Below, piece after piece: positions 1 through 5,100 of a DNA stretch of 6,697 nt. Source of the stretch: an archaeon (lineage in GTDB: Archaea; Nanobdellota; Nanobdellia; Woesearchaeales; GW2011-AR9); the NCBI GenBank assembly GCA_020053615.1, contig JAGVMW010000091.1, forward strand, positions 1 through 6,697, in the 5' to 3' direction. The notes under the pieces are model-generated. The model did not search any database. It saw nothing but the letters and a program-made list of their open reading frames with translations, and was not told the DNA's origin. Made by a program: the position numbers and the translations under genes. Numbering within the stretch: position 1 is the stretch's first letter; the number at the start of each line of letters is the position of its first letter.

Positions 1-16
1 CGATAGTTGCATCTCA
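1..16. repeat. Terminal direct repeat, left copy
   Basis: The first 16 bases (CGATAGTTGCATCTCA) are identical to the last 16 bases of the window (6682-6697). A 16-bp identity exactly at both ends is not expected by chance. It indicates either a circular molecule written with a short overlap (unit length 6,681 bp) or a contig that starts and stops inside two copies of one repeat. The sequence is the loop and 3' half of a hairpin that is complete only at the right end. Confidence 0.85.
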
Positions 17-94
17 TTAAATGAAAACAGGACGGCAAAGCCGTCCTTGTTTTCAGGTGGATATGGTGCTATCACTCACAAAACGGACTGTGCC
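17..94. repeat. Left half of a structured inverted-repeat region (hairpin plus 32-nt arm)
   Basis: Bases 23-54 form a strong hairpin: GAAAACA-GGACGGC, loop AAA, GCCGTCC-T-TGTTTTC, a 14-bp stem with one bulged T. Bases 63-94 are a 32-nt arm whose reverse complement lies at 6602-6633. The match is 17 bp (63-79 with 6617-6633), then an A-rich 5-nt mismatch on both sides (80-84 and 6612-6616), then 10 bp (85-94 with 6602-6611). The hairpin is not followed by a T-run, so it does not look like a simple intrinsic terminator. Joined through the window ends with 6602-6697, it gives a long stem closed by three hairpins. Function unknown; a cruciform, a replication or resolution site, a structured RNA or a MITE-like repeat are all possible. 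Confidence 0.75.
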
Positions 95-108
95 TGAATG
101 ACGCAATA

Positions 109-116
109 TTTTTATA
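109..116 (+). promoter_or_regulatory. TATA box for the MntA/HepT operon
   Basis: TTTTTATA is centred about 26-27 nt upstream of the ATG at 139, the archaeal TATA-to-start-site distance. No Shine-Dalgarno sequence lies before the ATG, so the mRNA is probably leaderless. The box begins 14 nt after the inverted-repeat arm ends at 94. Confidence 0.7.
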
Positions 117-138
117 GCCGGAAGCTTTTTGGAATATC

Positions 139-495
139 ATGCAAACAATAATCGCAAAATTGAACAAGAACAAATTAGTAGAGAGTATTATACAATTTGG
201 CTCTTCTTTGGATAAAAAGGATTATAGAGATATTGATTTATGCTTATTTACGGTTACGCCACTCTCTCTTAAAGAAAAATTAATGTTGTTACGAGACATT
301 CCAAAGATGTACGATATTTCTTTTTATGAGGATTTACCTTTGCATATAAAGCGCGAGGTTTTGGCAAAAGGCAAAGTGTTATTTACCAAAAACTACTACC
401 GAATACTCCAGCAAGTGCAGTATGTGGATTTAGAGTATCCCCGTTATAAAGAGTTTTTAGAAGATTATCATAGAGAGGTGGCAGAAGCATTATGA
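139..495 (+). CDS. mntA: MntA-type nucleotidyltransferase antitoxin (type VII TA)
   Basis: This 118-aa protein is a minimal nucleotidyltransferase. After a short N-terminal helix it has the signature FGSS at residues 20-23 and DID at 31-33, with a likely third metal-binding Asp at 59 (YDISFYED). It ends with a family-typical segment, REVLAKGKVLF (72-82). In the studied type VII systems MntA transfers AMP to a tyrosine of its HEPN partner and so neutralises the toxin; that role here is inferred from family and context. The spacing between GS and DxD is 8 residues rather than the common 10, a shortened loop, though all three acidic residues are kept. The stop codon overlaps the start of the HEPN gene by 4 bp (ATGA), so the two are co-translated. 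The ATG at 139 is supported by the TATA box about 27 nt upstream. Family assignment is secure; antitoxin activity is inferred. Confidence 0.88.
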   Translation: MQTIIAKLNKNKLVESIIQFGSSLDKKDYRDIDLCLFTVTPLSLKEKLMLLRDIPKMYDISFYEDLPLHIKREVLAKGKVLFTKNYYRILQQVQYVDLEYPRYKEFLEDYHREVAEAL

Positions 496-965
496 ATTCT
501 AAAGAGATATGTTCTCCAATATCTTTGCAGAGGGTGAAAGATAAGTTAGATTTGATTAGTAAGTATTATGATGAGTTGAATGAAGATTTTCCTAATTCTG
601 AAGAAGAGTTTAGCCAGGAGAGGGTTCCGCGGCGTGCAATAGAGAAAACTATAGAACTAATTGCTGATGCGGTAGTGGATGTGGCGATGATTATTATATC
701 TTCCAAAAGTTTGGAAAAACCTAAAGAATCAAGTGAGTCTATCGCTATCTTGGCTAAAAGTGGTTTTCTTTCATCTTCTTTGGCCGGAAAAATGAAAGAT
801 TTTATCCGTTTCCGAAACTTATTGGTGCACCAGTATGCTAAAGTGGATGAAGAAAAGGAATTTGAAACCATTCGAGATAATCATAAAGATATTTTAGAAT
901 TTCTGAAGGAGATGGAAGTTTTTGTTAAAACTGAAGGAAAAAAGTTCGTAAAGAAAAAAAAATGA
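492..965 (+). CDS. hepT: HepT-type HEPN toxin (DUF86 family)
   Basis: This 157-aa, mostly helical protein belongs to the HEPN/DUF86 family. The diagnostic RX4HXY motif is intact as RNLLVHQY at residues 108-115: Arg108 and His113 are the predicted ribonuclease residues, and Tyr115 is the tyrosine that MntA partners AMPylate in characterised systems. An upstream segment, RRAIEKTIELIADAVVDVA (47-65), is the usual helix bearing the family's paired Arg-Arg. The C terminus is lysine-rich (KKFVKKKK). Translation is coupled to mntA through a 4-bp ATGA overlap, with GAGGTG (about 475-480) as a candidate ribosome-binding site. The order here is antitoxin first, toxin second. All signature residues are present, so it is probably an active RNA-cleaving toxin, although activity cannot be read from sequence alone. 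Confidence 0.9.
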   Translation: MNSKEICSPISLQRVKDKLDLISKYYDELNEDFPNSEEEFSQERVPRRAIEKTIELIADAVVDVAMIIISSKSLEKPKESSESIAILAKSGFLSSSLAGKMKDFIRFRNLLVHQYAKVDEEKEFETIRDNHKDILEFLKEMEVFVKTEGKKFVKKKK

Positions 966-985
966 ATTTCCATTAAACTTTTTTA
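949..985. terminator. Overlapping bidirectional T-run terminators between hepT and lrp
   Basis: On the plus strand TTTTTT at 979-984 follows the hepT stop codon. On the minus strand, past the lrp stop, the complement of 954-962 is a run of nine T. Archaeal transcription ends at such T-rich stretches without needing a hairpin. The minus-strand run lies inside the lysine-rich 3' end of hepT. Confidence 0.5.
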
Positions 986-1438
986 GGAACTTCCATGTAT
1001 CACTATCAAACTCTGCGTTTTGTCAATCCCTTCTAGTAATTGAATCTTGGTTAATAGCACTTGATCAAATTCCTGCACATCTTTTACTCTGAGAAAGGCT
1101 ACCAAGTCCGTTCCACCGGAGACGATATCGACTCTTTCTACGAATGGAAGCATCTTTATTTGTTTTAATAAGTCATATTGAGTTTTCTTTTTCTCTTTGA
1201 GCAAAGACAGATTAACTGAGAACAGCACATAAGCAGCGAAGCCGCGTTCGGTTTTAGCAGGATTAAGCTCTACGGTAAATTTGGTTATTACTCCGTCTTT
1301 CTTTAGTTTCCTGATGCGGTTGTGGATAGTTGTTGCCGGCAATAGCGTCTTTTTAGCTATCTGCCTTACGGTATAATCCCCATGCTCTTTGAGCACTTCG
1401 AGGATTTTCCAGTCTTTATCGTCCATTTCTTGCGTCAT
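983..1438 (-). CDS. Lrp/AsnC-family transcriptional regulator
   Basis: This 151-aa protein has the standard Lrp/AsnC plan. Residues 5-60 are an N-terminal winged helix-turn-helix (MDDKDWKILEVLKEHGDYTV, then the recognition helix around LPATTIHNRIRKLKKDGVI). Residues about 67-148 are a C-terminal RAM domain with the ligand/oligomer-interface motif SGGTDLVAFLRV (107-118). Members form dimers to octamers and respond to amino acids or other small molecules; the ligand here is unknown. The ATG at 1438 is favoured over Met5 because a TATA box lies about 27 nt upstream, which makes the transcript leaderless. Length is normal and no key region is missing. It is convergent with hepT and divergent from the gene at 1584. 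Three phased T-tracts beside its promoter are plausible binding sites for it. As the only DNA-binding regulator in the window, it may also control other genes here (inference). Confidence 0.93.
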   Translation of the reverse strand: MTQEMDDKDWKILEVLKEHGDYTVRQIAKKTLLPATTIHNRIRKLKKDGVITKFTVELNPAKTERGFAAYVLFSVNLSLLKEKKKTQYDLLKQIKMLPFVERVDIVSGGTDLVAFLRVKDVQEFDQVLLTKIQLLEGIDKTQSLIVIHGSS

Positions 1439-1461
1439 AATGGAACAGTTGTACGGTTTAC

Positions 1462-1469
1462 TATATAAA
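1462..1469 (-). promoter_or_regulatory. TATA box for the Lrp/AsnC gene
   Basis: On the minus strand this reads TTTATATA, centred about 27 nt upstream of the lrp ATG at 1438. There is no Shine-Dalgarno sequence in between, so a leaderless transcript is expected. Confidence 0.75.
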
Positions 1470-1473
1470 TTTT

Positions 1474-1503
1474 ACTGTTTTTTGCTGTTTTTACCAGTTT
1501 TAT
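1474..1503. promoter_or_regulatory. Three tandem 10-bp T-tract units, candidate Lrp operator
   Basis: Three consecutive decamers, ACTGTTTTTT, GCTGTTTTTA and CCAGTTTTAT, share the pattern N-C-W-G-TTTT. Their T-tracts repeat at almost exactly one helical turn, which favours intrinsic DNA curvature. They sit immediately upstream of the lrp TATA box, in the intergenic region shared with the divergent gene at 1584. Lrp/AsnC proteins commonly bind AT-rich, helically phased sites and regulate their own genes, so this is a good candidate autoregulatory operator; binding is inferred. Confidence 0.5.
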
Positions 1504-1512
1504 AGGAATAAG

Positions 1513-1520
1513 TTTTAATA
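1513..1520 (+). promoter_or_regulatory. Probable TATA box for the gene at 1584
   Basis: TTTTAATA here would place the transcription start near 1543, giving a leader of about 40 nt with a G-rich stretch (GGGGG, 1571-1575) before the ATG at 1584. Unlike its neighbours this gene would be leadered. The call rests only on composition and spacing. Confidence 0.4.
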
Positions 1521-1583
1521 GTAGTTATCTCCCAAATAGTAGTAAACTCAGCCAAGCGGGCTTAAAGCGCGGGGGAAAAGAAT

Positions 1584-2030
1584 ATGAAATTAGGAACAGT
1601 AGAACGGGAAGGAGAGGTTACGGTAATGACAGAATCTCCAAGAGAGGCACTTGAAAAGCATAAAGCTAAAGTTAGTGGTCATGTGGAGGCTCTTGAAACT
1701 TTGTTAAAACTGAGAAGTCCAGAAAGCACCCATTTGGCTTTAGGGGCAGCTAAAGAAGGGTTACACCTATTAGCAACTGGAGAAAAAGTAGGTGGGACTT
1801 ACTTTGCAACCATAGAATATACATCAACAATGAGATCTGAATATGAACGAGGAGGAATTATGCCCGAACCTTTAACTAGAGTTCACGTAAAGCACTATGT
1901 AAAAGGAAGTCGCGTATGTTTAGTACCGGAAGAGATAAGTTCAGTAGCTAGGGAAATGTTGCTTAAGAAAGAACAGCCTGAAAAAATCGTCAAAAGTGCA
2001 TTAGACCTTATGCGGGCTTATATTAAATAA
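1584..2030 (+). CDS. Hypothetical protein, 148 aa
   Basis: I do not recognise this protein. It has no signal peptide, membrane segment or metal-binding cluster. Residues 18-66 look helical (EALEKHKAKV, VEALETLLKL, LALGAAKEGLHLLA). Residues 70-113 look like beta strands (GGTYFATIEYTSTM, TRVHVKHYVKG, SRVCLV), and 115-148 are again helical. That alpha-beta-alpha order suggests a small globular cytosolic protein. Two starts are possible. The ATG at 1584 follows GGGGG at a suitable distance. The in-frame ATG at 1626 (residue 15) is preceded by a better Shine-Dalgarno sequence, GGAGAGG at 1611-1617, with an 8-nt spacing, and would give 134 aa. A long T-run follows the stop codon. It is divergent from the Lrp gene and could share control with it. 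Confidence 0.65.
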   Translation: MKLGTVEREGEVTVMTESPREALEKHKAKVSGHVEALETLLKLRSPESTHLALGAAKEGLHLLATGEKVGGTYFATIEYTSTMRSEYERGGIMPEPLTRVHVKHYVKGSRVCLVPEEISSVAREMLLKKEQPEKIVKSALDLMRAYIK

Positions 2031-2045
2031 TTTTTTTTCTTTTTG
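2031..2045 (+). terminator. T-run terminator after the 148-aa gene
   Basis: TTTTTTTTCTTTTTG starts directly after the stop codon at 2028-2030. A run of eight T, one C and five more T is a strong archaeal-type termination signal. It separates this gene from the RSH gene, which has its own promoter. Confidence 0.65.
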
Positions 2046-2066
2046 TTAAAATTCTCAACCTAATTA

Positions 2067-2074
2067 TTTATATA
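2067..2074 (+). promoter_or_regulatory. TATA box for the RSH gene
   Basis: TTTATATA is centred about 29 nt upstream of the ATG at 2100, and no Shine-Dalgarno sequence lies between them. The RSH transcript is therefore probably leaderless or has only a few leader bases. Confidence 0.75.
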
Positions 2075-2099
2075 TTCTGTCCTAATTTCTTCCATTATA

Positions 2100-3983
2100 A
2101 TGGACAAAGAAAGATTCTTGGAGCATTGTAAGAGTAAAGAGTATTCTGATAGCCAACTTAAATTAATCACTCAAGCAGCTGATTTTATAGAAGAAAAACT
2201 GAAAGGTAAGTTCCGGCTTAATGGAACAATTCTAGAACATAATCTTAGAGTAGCTTCGATTTTAGCAGATAATAACTCACCTCCAGAAGTAGTGGTGGCG
2301 GGATTATTGCATGGATTAAACGGATATAAAGAAGAAATAATTAAACAATTTGGCGCAGAGATATGGGGCTTGGTTCAGGGAGCTGAAGATGTTAAAGAAT
2401 TAAAATCAAAAAATAAGAGTTTACAAGCCGAAGCGTTGAAGAAAATTCTGCTTACTACGTTGAGTGATGTTAGAGTTATTTTGGTAAAACTGGCTAATAA
2501 GCTGGATAACCTGCGCACAATACAATTTCTATCTCATGAAGAACAGCACCGAATTTCTCAAGAAGTATTGGATGTTTATGCGCCACTAGCATATCGTTTA
2601 GGTGTAGAAAAACTTAGAGTGGAATTAGAAGATTTAGCGTTTAAAGTTATTAATCCTCAAAAGTATGCTGAAATTAATCGATACTTGCACACTTCCAGCG
2701 AACAACGAGAGAAAGACATCAAAGAAGCTATTTGGTCGATTCAACAGCTGGCTAAAGGAAAAGTATCTTTGATTAAGATAAAAGGGCGTTCTAAGCATTT
2801 GTACAGCATCTACAAGAAGATGGCCCTGCGTGGAGTAAAACTGGAAGATCAATATGATTTGTATGGCATAAGAATAATCGTTCCAGAGGTAAAAGATTGT
2901 TATGCGCTGCTGGGGTTATTGCATGAGAATTTTGAGCCGTTAGAGGGAAGATTGAAAGATTATATTACTGCTCCTAAACCTAATTTTTATCGTTCGATTC
3001 ATACTGGATTAAGATTGTCCAACGGAAAAAATATTGAGATTCAAATTCGAACTCCGGAGATGGATGCTTTTGCTGAAGATGGTATTGCTGCGCATTGGAA
3101 GTATAAAAAAGTGGGCTCTCAGGAAGGATTTGAGAAGAAAGTGTCATGGCTGCGAGAGATACTTAATCTGAAAGATGAGGGAGATAAAGAATTTTTAGAA
3201 GCGGCTAAAGTGGATGTGTTCGGAGATAATATGTTCTGTTATACTCCTAAAGGGGATGCGAAAGAACTGCCTAAAAATGCTACTGTGCTTGATTTTGCCT
3301 ATTCCGTGCATGAAGAAGTGGGCAACCATGCTGCTGGAGGCAGAGTTAATGGAAAGTTTGTTCCGCTGCGTAAAGAGTTAGGTAAGGGGGATGTGGTAGA
3401 AGTGGTTACCAATAAGAGTCAAAGACCACGCCGCAGTTGGCTGAAGATTGTGAAGTCGCCTAGTGCTCGGCAGAAGATACGCAAATTTTTACGTGAAGTG
3501 GAGAAGTTGCCAGATTTACATTATCGCCTGCCTAAGATTCTTACTAGCGAAGAGCAGAGTATTATGGTGGATTCAGCAGAGTATCCTACGGCGTTATGTT
3601 TGATGGCAAAATGCTGTTATCCATCGCCGGGAGAGGAGATTGTAGGTATCGTTACTAAACGGAAGCTGATATCTGTGCATAAAAAAGAGTGCCGCGAAGT
3701 GCAGAAAGAAGAAGAACGCTGGATAGGAGTGAAGTGGAAAGAGACGTTTAATCAGAAGATTCGTTTTTTTGTACGGGCGTTGGAACGAAGCGGATTATTG
3801 GCAGATTTATTGCACACGATTGCTTCAGCTAAGTTTGAAGTTAACGAAGCTAAAGCCAAGCTGATAGGGAGTGGAGAGATGGAAGGCTCATTTTTAGTGG
3901 TGCCTAAAGATTTGGAGCAGGTGAAAGAGCTGGTGCGGAAGGTAGGGAAAGTTAAGGGAGTGAGAAGGGTGTATTTTGAGTGA
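2100..3983 (+). CDS. Long RelA/SpoT homologue: (p)ppGpp synthetase with degenerate hydrolase domain
   Basis: This 627-aa protein has the full RSH layout. Residues 20-180 are an HD-type hydrolase domain, 225-337 the synthetase, 371-437 a TGS domain, about 500-531 a Cys-Cys-His-Cys zinc-finger/RIS segment (C505, C506, H527, C531), and 553-627 an ACT domain. Synthetase residues are kept: GRSKHLYS (229-236), YDLYGIRI (252-259), PNFYRSIHT (294-302) and EIQIRT (313-318). The RLKD at 284-287 is the basic RxKD form found in bifunctional enzymes rather than the acidic ExDD form of RelA. The hydrolase is broken: the first His is present (H47), but the HD pair is H71-G72, the following Glu-Asp positions are replaced (LNGY), and the usual Asp of KLADRLHN is Asn133. 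It should therefore make but not degrade (p)ppGpp. Long RSH proteins are uncommon in archaea, so transfer from bacteria is likely. It is about 100 residues shorter than typical 700-740-aa RSHs. Confidence 0.93.
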   Translation: MDKERFLEHCKSKEYSDSQLKLITQAADFIEEKLKGKFRLNGTILEHNLRVASILADNNSPPEVVVAGLLHGLNGYKEEIIKQFGAEIWGLVQGAEDVKELKSKNKSLQAEALKKILLTTLSDVRVILVKLANKLDNLRTIQFLSHEEQHRISQEVLDVYAPLAYRLGVEKLRVELEDLAFKVINPQKYAEINRYLHTSSEQREKDIKEAIWSIQQLAKGKVSLIKIKGRSKHLYSIYKKMALRGVKLEDQYDLYGIRIIVPEVKDCYALLGLLHENFEPLEGRLKDYITAPKPNFYRSIHTGLRLSNGKNIEIQIRTPEMDAFAEDGIAAHWKYKKVGSQEGFEKKVSWLREILNLKDEGDKEFLEAAKVDVFGDNMFCYTPKGDAKELPKNATVLDFAYSVHEEVGNHAAGGRVNGKFVPLRKELGKGDVVEVVTNKSQRPRRSWLKIVKSPSARQKIRKFLREVEKLPDLHYRLPKILTSEEQSIMVDSAEYPTALCLMAKCCYPSPGEEIVGIVTKRKLISVHKKECREVQKEEERWIGVKWKETFNQKIRFFVRALERSGLLADLLHTIASAKFEVNEAKAKLIGSGEMEGSFLVVPKDLEQVKELVRKVGKVKGVRRVYFE

Positions 3984-4003
3984 GATATCTTTAGTTTTAT
4001 TCT

Positions 4004-4609
4004 TCACTTCCAAATCTCCTCAAAGCTGAACTTAACCTTTTCTCTGGCAAGGAAAGCAGCAATTTCAGGCTGTCCCTCGCTGGGAACCATAAAACTACGT
4101 GGATTGAAAGTCTTTCCTCCATACTTGGCTACCAAACCGTGCTCTTTGTAACCCAACTCTTTTCTGCCAAACAAATTTCGGATAACTTTCATTCTTCTCT
4201 TTAGCGGAGTCACCGGCTCCAGATTAAATAACATATATTTTTTTAAATTAGGTGACGATGCAGTAGAATATAGAATAATTCCATCTGTTTCAATTGATTC
4301 TTTCAGCTTCCATTTGTTTAGAGAGCCGACTTTAAGACTTATCTGGTTAGGAATACTTTTTAATCTCCATTTTTCCCTTTCTAATTCATAGAACCGATTT
4401 AAAGCTCTTTCCGCGTTTTTCTTCAGTTTTTTTTCATTTTTCTGTTCAGTATCAATAAAGATATCTACATCGCTATTTTCATCAAAGTCCCCTCTAGCTA
4501 CCGAACCAAACAAAAATATTCTGTTTATGGGGTGAGTCTTTATTCTGAACAAATAACTCAAATACGCATAGGTGTATGCAACTAACTCGTCTTTACTCAA
4601 TTTCTTCAC
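4004..4609 (-). CDS. Nucleotidyltransferase-domain protein, partner of the upstream HEPN-like protein
   Basis: This 201-aa protein carries the polymerase-beta/MNT-type signature FLFGSVARG at 32-40 followed by DVD at 47-49, an exact GS-X10-DxD motif. The third catalytic Asp is not evident: the expected strand reads NQISLKVG (88-95). It then continues with WKLKESIETDGIILY (100-114), the usual C-terminal segment of such proteins. Residues 115-201 are an extra basic C-terminal region (KRRMKVIRNLFGRKELGY and beyond) absent from minimal MntA. It starts with GTG and overlaps the upstream HEPN-like gene by 17 bp, so the two are translationally coupled; a TTG at 4600, preceded by GGTG, is an alternative start. 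It could be an antitoxin with altered chemistry, a catalytically impaired one, or a member of an uncharacterised archaeal nucleotidyltransferase family. Confidence 0.82.
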   Translation of the reverse strand: MKKLSKDELVAYTYAYLSYLFRIKTHPINRIFLFGSVARGDFDENSDVDIFIDTEQKNEKKLKKNAERALNRFYELEREKWRLKSIPNQISLKVGSLNKWKLKESIETDGIILYSTASSPNLKKYMLFNLEPVTPLKRRMKVIRNLFGRKELGYKEHGLVAKYGGKTFNPRSFMVPSEGQPEIAAFLAREKVKFSFEEIWK

Positions 4610-5024
4610 CCAGCTCTTTTATTTTTTCGGTCAATCTCTTCTTCAACTGGAGAAAATTTTCCAAGACTGATCTGGTCTCCGCCGGTGAATTTCTGCCGTA
4701 AATCAAGCTGTCGCGGTGTTCTTCGATATTATACATCCAACCATAAATCTGATCCTTATCCGGAAAATCAACTGGAAGTTTTCTTTCAATCAGAGACATT
4801 ATTTTTTGTTCTGGTTTTGGTCTTTCGAACCAATTATGCTTAATGGTCTTTCCGGCAGAAATTAGATTAAGCTGATGAAGATACATTTCTAACAGTTCTA
4901 CAGCGCAGGCACTGGTGTGAAAGCCAAGAGTAATGGGCTTGTTTTCCAGTCCCTCATCAATGGCATCCTTAATCTCTTTAAGGTGTTCTTGAATTTTCCG
5001 CTTATGCTCTTCTAAATTAGTCAT
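4593..5024 (-). CDS. HEPN-like helical protein, partner of the downstream nucleotidyltransferase
   Basis: This 143-aa protein is almost entirely helical and is followed by, and overlaps, a nucleotidyltransferase gene, the standard pairing of HEPN and MNT proteins. The N-terminal helix is highly charged (EEHKRKIQEHLKEIKDAIDE). ITLGFHTSACAVELLEMYLH (31-50) resembles a HEPN core helix. NIEEHRDSLIYGR (99-111) sits where the catalytic motif normally lies, but there is no RX4-6H ribonuclease motif; only His103-Arg104 and Tyr109 are nearby. It may therefore be a non-nuclease HEPN, or a toxin using a different site. The ATG at 5024 has a TATA box about 27 nt upstream, suggesting a leaderless transcript. 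Gene order (HEPN first) is opposite to the pair at 139-965. The HEPN assignment is by resemblance and context and is less certain than for HepT. Confidence 0.7.
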   Translation of the reverse strand: MTNLEEHKRKIQEHLKEIKDAIDEGLENKPITLGFHTSACAVELLEMYLHQLNLISAGKTIKHNWFERPKPEQKIMSLIERKLPVDFPDKDQIYGWMYNIEEHRDSLIYGRNSPAETRSVLENFLQLKKRLTEKIKELGEEIE

Positions 5025-5047
5025 TAGGTATAAAAAGAACCAATTGC

Positions 5048-5054
5048 TTTTAAA
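5048..5054 (-). promoter_or_regulatory. TATA box for the HEPN-like/nucleotidyltransferase operon
   Basis: On the minus strand the sequence is TTTAAAA, centred about 27 nt upstream of the ATG at 5024. Spacing matches the other leaderless units in the window. The downstream 17-bp repeat begins 7 bp further upstream, so a protein bound there would contact or exclude TBP/TFB. Confidence 0.65.
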
Positions 5055-5060
5055 TCTTTT

Positions 5061-5100
5061 GGTGTAAAATTAACCTAATATTGGGTGTAAAATTAACCTA
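5061..5100. repeat. Two 17-bp direct repeats, candidate operator
   Basis: GGTGTAAAATTAACCTA occurs perfectly at 5061-5077 and 5084-5100, with a 6-bp spacer and a 23-bp period (about two helical turns). Each copy is itself nearly palindromic (GGTGTAA and TTAACC). The pair lies just upstream of the TATA box for the HEPN-like operon. The second copy includes the GAPDH stop codon at 5098-5100. Position and spacing suggest a regulator-binding site for the TA-like operon. A role at the end of the GAPDH transcript is also possible. Confidence 0.65.

Noticed and set aside
23..54. Intrinsic (bacterial-type) terminator hairpin.
   Set aside because: The stem is GC-rich but is not followed by a T-run, and it is part of a larger symmetric structure across the window ends.
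566..871. Open frames opposite hepT, the RSH gene (2634-2852) and gap (5234-5557, 5702-5923).
   Set aside because: They lie wholly inside well-supported genes on the other strand, lack promoters or ribosome-binding sites and show no recognisable domains.
1547..1577. GCCAAGCGGGCTTAAAGCGCGGG resembles the D-arm region of a class II tRNA (split here as GCCAAGCGGGC and TTAAAGCGCGGG).
   Set aside because: There is no matching acceptor stem, anticodon arm or T-arm, and the D-stem itself is mismatched. It leads straight into a start codon, so it is probably coincidental or at most a relic.
5061..5100. CRISPR-like repeat pair.
   Set aside because: There are only two copies with a 6-bp spacer and no cas genes; the position beside a TATA box fits an operator.
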